Source: Scilla litardierei (Eukaryota > Streptophyta > Magnoliopsida > Asparagales > Asparagaceae). From it: a stretch of DNA of 64,000 bases. The stretch covers positions 27,127,858 to 27,191,857 of the forward strand of contig CM061132.1 of assembly GCA_030789695.1 (NCBI GenBank), written 5' to 3'. Made by a program: the position numbers and the translations under genes. This document shows positions 57,517-64,000 of this stretch, one piece after another. Positions within the stretch are counted from its first letter, which is position 1; every line of letters starts with the position of its first letter. A model generated the notes under the pieces. It saw only the letters and a list, made by a program, of their open reading frames with translations, was not told where the DNA came from and did not search any database.

Positions 57517-57858
57517 CTTTGTAGGATCCCCTGATGGGTCTGGATATACCTCCATGTTCTCATCCCCAGTAGAGAAGTTAGATGTTATATTCTTAGCAGC
57601 ATCAATTGTGTCCTTTCCGGATTCTGTCGCGGAGAAGAAACTCTTAGAAATCCAGAAATAAGCCTGGGCAAGTGCTGATGATGCAGATAAATCCCATAAC
57701 TCCTCATGTTCAATCACTTGGCCACTTATCTGGTTCAAAGTGAACCGAGAATTCACGCGGAGTATCAAGTCTCCCCCAAATGCAAATACAGGATTTTTTG
57801 GTTTTCCCCTGAGTATCCACTTAATGCTGAGCAAACTGGTCGATAGCATAACCATCTC
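57517..57858 (-). CDS. Host gene, penultimate visible exon (NTF2-like/DUF2358-type protein)
   Basis: A 114-codon exon in phase 0 at both ends. The acceptor ACAGTGCAG precedes EMVMLSTSLLSIKW. The exon continues with GKPKNPVFAFGGDLILRV, FTLNQISGQVIEHEELWDL and AYFWISKSFFSATESGKD, and ends NMEVYPDPSGDPTK before a perfect GTAAGT donor. The pattern of a beta-rich core with W-D-L and an acidic YPDPSGDPTK motif resembles the C-terminal half of plant DUF2358/NTF2-like proteins with plastid targeting, from memory only. Codons show no lesion. The frame runs through to 57415 past the donor and to 57897 past the acceptor, so exon limits rest on splice sites and on the phase match with the neighbouring exons. 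Confidence 0.75.
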
Positions 57859-58594
57859 CTGCACTGTCTGACACATGCATTGTCCCCGAGTCAGCACATA
57901 ATCAAGAAGTTATCAAAGATTGGTATTTAATTTAGTTTTTTTATTTTAAAAAACAACTAAGTTTTCATTAGACACACCAAAAAACCTAGTGATTTGCACA
58001 CAATTTCTGTAGCATTCTGCGGTCGCAAATCAAATTGCTTTTTAGCAATAGAACATTTTTCACTCCTATATTAATGGGTGAAAGTTATGTAAATAATAAC
58101 CTTTTGTTTAATCTATGTTTGAGGATATGGACATGAACACTGGTGTTGATCGTCCAATCAGGAAGTGAAGAGAAGATTTTCGGCCACGATACGATAAAAA
58201 ATTTCCTCCTATGGCAGCTAAGACCCGTTTTTCTAGTTAGCAATCAATAGTGTATGTGTGTTTGCGTGAGCACACGCATGCCCGATATTGTTCTTTTAAT
58301 CCTAAAATATCACAGGATCCAATGTCAGATACAGGAAAACCCATCCTATGTGTACCAGATACTTATATTTACAACCATGTAAATGATAAAAAATTATATG
58401 CTTCTACTCTAGTCTCCCAGGCCAATATAAACATGTCTGAATGGTCTTAACCGATTTTGTTACATAGCAGCAAGAAATGTCAATCCTATTAGTTTCCATT
58501 TACAGGGTGATCAAGGATATCTACAATAGATAGATAAAGGTACAACATTAGCCCTGATGTAAGAAGCAGTTTGCTCCTTTAAGCTAAAACTTAC
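57859..58594 (-). other. Host gene intron, about 0.74 kb
   Basis: Between the donor CTTG|GTAAGT (58594/58595) and the acceptor GTGCAG at 57859. It is of ordinary plant intron size, AT-rich, with no element recognised. Confidence 0.6.
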
Positions 58595-58634
58595 CAAGGG
58601 TACTGGAATGCTTCTCGACTGACAACTTTCATTG
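58595..58634 (-). CDS. Host gene, candidate 40-bp exon
   Basis: The minus-strand acceptor CTGTTTTTCATAG and the donor CTTG|GTAAGT bracket 40 bases. They read NESCQSRSIPVPL in the frame that joins EMVML of the next exon in phase 0. No stop arises across the junction. It is short, so support comes from the splice sites and frame alone. Confidence 0.55.
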
Positions 58635-59607
58635 CTATGAAAAACAGGGATGGATGGAGTGGGGGCTTACATATTTGATCAGAATCAAGGTTTGAAATCT
58701 CGATTTTGGTCTCGGTGTTAGGTAACGATTTGTCGTATCAGTTGTGGGAACCCAGCAGTATCCAATGATACATATAAGAAGTATTGAACATTTGGCATCA
58801 GTACCCTAGGTGTTGGTTGCAAGTAAAGCGCCATCTTTGACAAGTGCTTTATTTATCTATGGATTATTTCGATCAACTAGAATGGTGTTCTCTCTTTCTC
58901 TTACCAACTCTATGAATCGATTGTTTTCGTGAAAAATATTATCTTAATCAACCAGCTCAATGTCAACTTACTCCTGTTTTGGAGTTCAATGTTTTGGCCA
59001 CATATTATAACCAAACTTTCCTAGTACACATGTCCCAAGAAACTAGAAAGTTTATCTGGTCCTAATGCATATTATTCATATGATCCCACTTGAGAATGGT
59101 CAATATGCATCAGTAATATGCTTCAGTATCGGCTAATTTTTCAAACCTTAATTTTTATTTTTATGCCATTCTTCCAACCAGTAAAGAATAAGTGTGAATT
59201 TCAACATTTGATGCTTATACGTGGATCTTCGCTTGATTAGTTGTTATTCGTTAATATTGATGGTGTTGGATTATTTCAAATGGCTCATATCAGCATGCTT
59301 GAAACTAAAGATGGACCCACACTAGGTTTTACAAAACCTTAAATGCTTATACGGTTTCCAAAGTTTTTAGACAAACTTTAATATTTCTTGTTATAAAAAA
59401 TTTTAAAGTCGTGACTCTTAGCTCAGTTTAAGGATCCTCTTTTAGATGAGTTGGGTTCAACTCCTAGTCGTTTTTCCCTTCTTCTTTTCCTCTTAGTGCC
59501 TACCCAAATCCAAAGAACATATGATTTTTGTAATGTATAGATAACTTAATATAACAGAAATTTATAAAGTAACAGAAAGACAATAACATGTAACAACAGT
59601 TAATAAG
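58635..59607. other. Probable intron of the host gene, nothing coding recognised
   Basis: Upstream of the 40-bp exon on the minus strand. No further exon was identified before the Sirevirus-like LTR at 59608. If the gene is complete, its 5' exons lie beyond the window. Confidence 0.45.
59411..59525 (+). repeat. Possible tRNA-derived SINE head
   Basis: A box-like TAGCTCAGTTTAAGG (59419-59433) and an exact B box GGTTCAACTCC (59454-59464) are spaced as in a tRNA. A pyrimidine-rich stretch and then unique sequence follow. It could be a tRNA pseudogene or a truncated SINE. Confidence 0.4.
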
Positions 59608-60632
59608 TGTTGGGTTGATTTTCTGTTGCTATATGTTGGCATTAGTGGCACTAGATCTGGGGGATTCAGGTTGTGGAATCAAAACCGTGTTTGATCAGGT
59701 TAAGAGGTCATGTTGTAAGCCATATTGCAACATCAGTTACAACATGGATTGTATGCAGAAATTCAGTTTTGGTTTGCAGATTTGTTTTGTTGATGTCAGA
59801 TCTGGTTTGTTGCCCAGAATCTCGGGGGATCCTGAACTGATTGACGAAATAACTGAATATCTGCTGGAGACTTTTCTGGTTATTTTTACCCGAAATAGTT
59901 CAGGCTACAAGATCTATTATTGGAATAGCTCCATATCTTATATTATTATTTAGATTCTCTCAAAGATATTCACTTGTATGCTAGTGCATATGAGATCTGT
60001 TGAAGATGAAATAGAAAGTTATTTACCCGCAAATAGTGTTTACAAGATCTGCTAAAGATATAATCGAAGTTATTAACCTGCAAATATTATTTGCGAGATC
60101 TGCTGAAGATTTGTGCGAGATCACTTGCCCTAAGTGGTTCTCAGATTTACGGGCCGAGAAAATCGGCATGGTCTCTAAATCAGTTGGTTTCCATAACAGC
60201 TAATATGATTGAAGGGCGCCATATATAAGCATCATGTGGATTGTTCTAGGGCTTATCACTTTAGGAAGATTGTTGATCTACATCCGGGGACGGAGACCGA
60301 CGGCTACGCACGTAGGGATTGAAGGGAGTTTGATCTAGTCGATTGTGCAAAGGGATCTTAGATGAAAGGGAGCTTACATAGATTACTCCACGGGGTTGAT
60401 TGAGATCACCCCTCACGATTTGTATTGAGGGTGAGTATACTTCTCCTAATATAGATCTGATATTAGTGATTGTAATCATTATTTATTATAGTGGAACAAT
60501 CTGATTTTTTGGACGTGGTCCCGCAGATGTAGTTGTGCGCACCGAACTACGTTACCAAGTCTTGCGTGTCATTTCTTGGATTTCCGTATATTCATATATG
60601 TTTATTTGATTAACATCTAGTACTGAATTACA
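59608..60632 (+). repeat. 5' LTR of the right-hand element
   Basis: 1025 bp, TGTTGGGTTGATT...GTACTGAATTACA. It has a TATATAAG box near 60220. Near-repeats of CAAATANTNTTTNCNAGATCTGCTGAAGAT lie about 60 bp apart at 59990-60120. The PBS follows, and the partner LTR is not in view. Confidence 0.75.
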
Positions 60633-60634
60633 AT

Positions 60635-60646
60635 TGGTATCAGAGA
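60635..60646 (+). promoter_or_regulatory. Primer-binding site, tRNA-Met type, one or two mismatches
   Basis: TGGTATCAGAGA lies 2 bases after the LTR. It is complementary to the initiator tRNA-Met 3' end except at the last position. Confidence 0.8.
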
Positions 60647-60707
60647 ATGTCACCCGTATTACTTTGTTATCAAATAGGGTGTGATCTTGGATTTTAGTAC
60701 TTGAATC

Positions 60708-62624
60708 ATGACTACACGAGAAGGTGCCTCCGTTAGTCGTCCTTCACTACCTATCGGTACAAACTACACTTATTGAAAGTCCAGAATGTGTGCCTTCATT
60801 AAATCCCTAGATGAGAAGGCCCGGATCGCAGTTGTTGAAGGATGGTACCCTCCGATTGAAATCGATAAAGACGTCAAGGAACATCTCAAGCTGACAAGAG
60901 ATTGGAGTCGGATTGAAGAGCATGCGGCCCTGAGCAATTCTAAAGCAATTAATGCCATTTTCACGGCTGTGGATGAAGAGCGGTTCAAACTTATTTCTAC
61001 TTGTGAGTACCTAAAGAAGCATGTGATATACTTCAGAACGCGCATGAAGGAACAAATGCGGTAAAAGTCTCTAAACTCCAAATGCTTGCATCTCAATTTG
61101 AAGAATTAAGAACGGGTGATGATGAGACTATTGCCGAAGTTAATGGGAAATTAAGAAATATATCAAATCAAACATTTCAACTTGGTAAAAAATATTCAGG
61201 CGTGAAGTTGGTTAGAAAAGCTTTAAGATCTCTCCCAGACAGATTTTCTGCTAAAGTTGCAACTATTGAAGAAGTTAGGAATATCTCTACGATGAGACTT
61301 GATGAACTTATCGGGTCTCTACATACATTTGAAATGAATCTCAAACAGAATAAAAGGGACAAAGGAGTAGCCTTGAAAGTTGAAACTGGAGAGGTCTCTA
61401 AAGATGAGGAAGAATCAGGTCTAGATGATGATATTGCCTCGTTGACTAAAAACTTTAGTAGAATGCTGAAGAAAATCAGTAGCAAAGGGCCAAATTCCAG
61501 ATCAGGAAACAGTGTGCCACGACCAAGTGACACATCTGCTGGGAAAGGTGTCAGTCGTCCTATCCAAAGATATGATCGGAAAAAAGAATGAAAAAGTGAT
61601 ACGGTGTAGAGAATGTGAAGGTTTTGGGCACATACAATCTGAGTGTGCTAACACGTTGAAGAAGCAAAAGGGGAAATACTTAACCAGTACCTGGAGTGAT
61701 GATGAGGCTAAAGGAAGTGCTGGAGATGAGGGAGTCACCAGTAACTATGTTGCTTTTGTCGGATCAATGAAAATACAATCAAATTGCAACACAAACAGCC
61801 ATGTTGGATTTGATATTGTAACATCAGTCACGACATCAGCCAATAAGCAAGATAGTGTCGGATCCAATGTTGCAACATCATCAACATATATCAGTGGATC
61901 AGACTCAGAAGTAGACGGTGATGAGGATGTTAGTGAAGAGAATATTCGAACATCTTACCAAATGATTTACAGTAAATGGTTGGAAATCTTTGATAGCAAC
62001 AAACAGCTAAAAGATGAAAATGCCAGACTGAAGGAAGAAAAGAAAGAAGCCAAAGTCAACTGCCTGAAAGCTGAGCAGAACTCTAGACAGCTTGAGAGTA
62101 CCCTCAGAATAGTCCTCCTCGGGGCAGAGAAAGCTGAGAGCATTTTGAATAAGTGAAACTCTGGAAAAGCAAAGCTAGATGATATCTTGAACATGTGGAA
62201 GATTTCAGGAGATCGCACTGGAGTGGGATACAATAGAGGAGCTTACTATAATGTGTTTGCTGAAAGAAGAAGTCAAGTTACTAAAGAGCTTGAGAAGATG
62301 TGTCATCGCAAGAGTCATGATTATAATAAGAAGTTGACTAACGTCATCAAAGGAGGAAGGTCTGTATGTGAATACTGCAAGTTCATTGGTCATTCTGAGA
62401 GAAACTGTTTTAGTCGTATGCGTCATTTTATGGAGGGAAGAACTGTACGCTCTTTTGGCAGGAGAATAAAGAGGCAATGGGTCAGGAATTCTGAATTATA
62501 CCGCCTGAACACTACAGCTTCAGAGAAAACACCTCATGTTGTGACTGATGTTGCAACATTAGATTCGACACAGAACGATGTTGCTGCAGATGTTATGACA
62601 CCAGAATTGACATGTCCTCAATAA
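60708..62624 (+). pseudogene. Sirevirus-like Gag, broken
   Basis: Starts at ATG 60708 (TTREGASVSRPSLP). A TGA at about 60775 replaces the expected Trp of the YW motif. Frameshifts lie near 61063 and 61591, and a further TGA at 62154. Recognisable parts are the Gag core (MCAFIKSLDEKA to SLPDRFSAKV), a CCHC knuckle CRECEGFGHIQSEC (about 61609-61650), a coiled-coil-like Lys/Glu segment, the LDDILNMWKISGDRTGVGY motif and a second knuckle CEYCKFIGHSERNC (about 62364-62405). This is the extended Sirevirus Gag layout. DVATS-like repeats are encoded around 61810-61890 and 62540-62600. Confidence 0.85.
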
Positions 62625-63411
62625 TCAATGTGAGCAACCTACACCAAATTCTTATGAATCTTTCTCCAGAATTATCTGAGAATTACTTCGCCGCTCTTCT
62701 CACCGCTCATCCTCCACCAACGCCATCGGATCTTCGCATGTACCCTCTCCAGCATGGCGATCCGCCGCCGATCCGTCTTTCACAGCCTATTCACCCATTT
62801 CAGCTGATGAGTCCCAAATTTTTTCCACTTCTTCGTCGTTTCCACCGCATCCATGTCTCCAAATTTTGACATGCAGACCGCCGAAGCTTCTCTGTCAGCA
62901 CTACCGATGTCTTCAACTCACCAGCTACTATTTCGGCTTCTCAGAGCTCGACTACTACACTGGAGATCGTTCCATATTTGTAGCATACTATCAGATGTGA
63001 GGTATATTTTTCTTCCTCTAATTCCGTTGTGTCTGAGAATTTATTTGCTAATGAGAGAGAGACAGAGGACCCTCTTTATGTGTCTCGGTTAATTTTTTCT
63101 GGATTAACTATTGGAGATATGTACTTGTCTTATTGGAGGCTAGATGAAAAGTATTAAAGTTATCGATGAGACAGCTGCTATGGATTCTTCAGATCCACGG
63201 GGTTCAAATTTTCAAGATCATGTATGTGGGTTGGATCTTCAGATGACATTGTGTCAGATTATCTTACATGTGGTCCATGATGATTGTCATGTTACTATTG
63301 ATGTTACAACATGAGAGCCAACATCTCACGACCATCTAGTTGATTCCTCAACAGTCCATGGCTTGTATCATGTTATGACACAGGACGCAACATGCACTTT
63401 CACTCCTCCAG
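62625..63411 (+). other. Gag-ORF3 spacer; pol is absent
   Basis: No Copia pol motif in any frame. Pyrimidine-rich leader-like sequence (62690-62990) resembles in composition the leader of the third ORF of the complete Sirevirus at 28880-29140. Confidence 0.6.
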
Positions 63412-64000
63412 TTGATGCTACAACTACTTCTACTTCTGTGCATCATATATCTAATCTGGTCCACGTTCCATCCCGAGGATATGGCATTTGATACGTCTGC
63501 TGATCATGCTCCTAATGGTATAGTATCTGATTATCGCATGGACGACTATGCTGCCCCTGATGATTGCAATATTTCCTCTGATGTTGTACATGTAGTTGGA
63601 TCTGATGTTACGTCTGGTGTTGCTCCCGAAGTTGCAATTAATGCTCATGTTGAATCTGATGTTGCACACGATGTTGCAACATCGGCACATGTTGAACTTG
63701 ATGCCATGGATCATCTTGAGACACAGGACACAACATGCACATGCTCTGCACCTGATGACTCTACAGTTTCACCTGCTCCTGATTAGACCATGACAGATGT
63801 GTAAGTTCCTCATTCTTATCGCCGTCATCATAGTTCTGCCAAGCAACATGGTGCTCCGTCTAGCTCTCCAACTCCCTCTTCTCCAATGCCGGCTTCTAAG
63901 AAAGCCAGAGTCGTTCCTGAAGCATCAGCTCCTTCCCCAACTCTATTTAATGTTTCTGATGCTACTTTGAACAAGATGTTTTTCAACCAGACTTACCAAA
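63412..64000 (+). pseudogene. Start of a third-ORF-like region with DVA repeats
   Basis: The frame 63412-63786 encodes HPEDMAFDTSADHAP, then repeated units such as SDVTSGVAPEVAINAHVESD and VAHDVATSAHVELD, and stops at 63786. Past this stop a frame reads SSPTPSSPMPASKKARVVPE and continues to the window end. That Ser/Pro then Lys-rich pattern matches the N-terminus of the Sirevirus third ORF at 29148. The conserved central domain would lie beyond the window. Confidence 0.5.

Larger units (their letters stand above)
59608..64000 (+). mobile_element. Sirevirus-like element, 5' part, no pol seen, runs off the window
   Basis: LTR 59608-60632, PBS, broken gag (60708-62624) with Sirevirus-type zinc motifs, then a non-coding stretch and a Ser/Pro-rich reading region resembling the start of the Sirevirus third ORF. 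No protease, integrase or RT lies between gag and that region. The 3' LTR is outside the window. Confidence 0.78.

Noticed and set aside
59615..59953. 112-codon plus-strand frame at the start of the right-hand LTR
   Set aside because: It starts 8 bases inside the LTR, upstream of the promoter TATA box, with no family resemblance.

Overview
This window is plant nuclear DNA, almost certainly from an angiosperm. It is a deep stack of nested LTR retrotransposons, plus the 3' part of one host gene. Support comes from plant Copia (Ty1) and Gypsy (Ty3) gag/pol motifs, tRNA-Met and tRNA-Asp primer-binding sites, 5-bp target duplications, long solo LTRs, foldback MITEs and GT-AG splice sites. I see no bacterial genes, rRNA, CRISPR array or phage. 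The species cannot be named from sequence alone.

Layout. (1) 142-9733 is a minus-strand Copia element with gag, protease, integrase, RT and RNase H. A 3.2-kb solo LTR (3579-6803, duplication CTGAT) splits it. (2) 10016-34310 is an old Gypsy LTR with a gag stub. It was opened by a Sirevirus-type Copia element (10604-33377, duplication CATGT) carrying LTR palindromes, several polypurine tracts and a 522-codon third ORF. That Sirevirus was itself opened by a non-autonomous Gypsy element (14859-25443, duplication GTAAT) present as LTR-internal-LTR-internal-LTR. Its middle LTR is a recombinant of the two outer ones. (3) 34311-41830 is a decayed minus-strand Copia interrupted by a second solo LTR (35235-40439) of the same family as the one in (1). 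That LTR contains a Sirevirus-like solo LTR (36271-38105). (4) 42132-43770 holds two foldback MITEs and a Gypsy LTR with the last codons of its pol.

(5) 44137-58634 is a minus-strand host gene. Three exons are visible and encode the C-terminal part of a membrane-anchored protein, probably a plastid protein of the NTF2-like DUF2358 group. The last intron is about 13.3 kb. It contains a non-autonomous Copia-like element (44852-47440, duplication TTAGA) and a decayed Copia element (49340-56053), which in turn holds another Sirevirus-like solo LTR (51565-53306). (6) From 59608 to the window end is the 5' part of another Sirevirus-like element. It has an LTR, a broken gag and the beginning of a third-ORF-like region, with no pol between them.

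How it fits together: apart from the host gene, every coding region belongs to a mobile element, and most are broken. The points of most interest are the mapped LTR-LTR crossover, the very large TE-filled intron with clean splice sites, the Sirevirus third ORF that stays open while gag-pol is broken, its palindromic leader, and the gag-plus-ORF3 element lacking pol. I found no clear candidate for an entirely new biological system.
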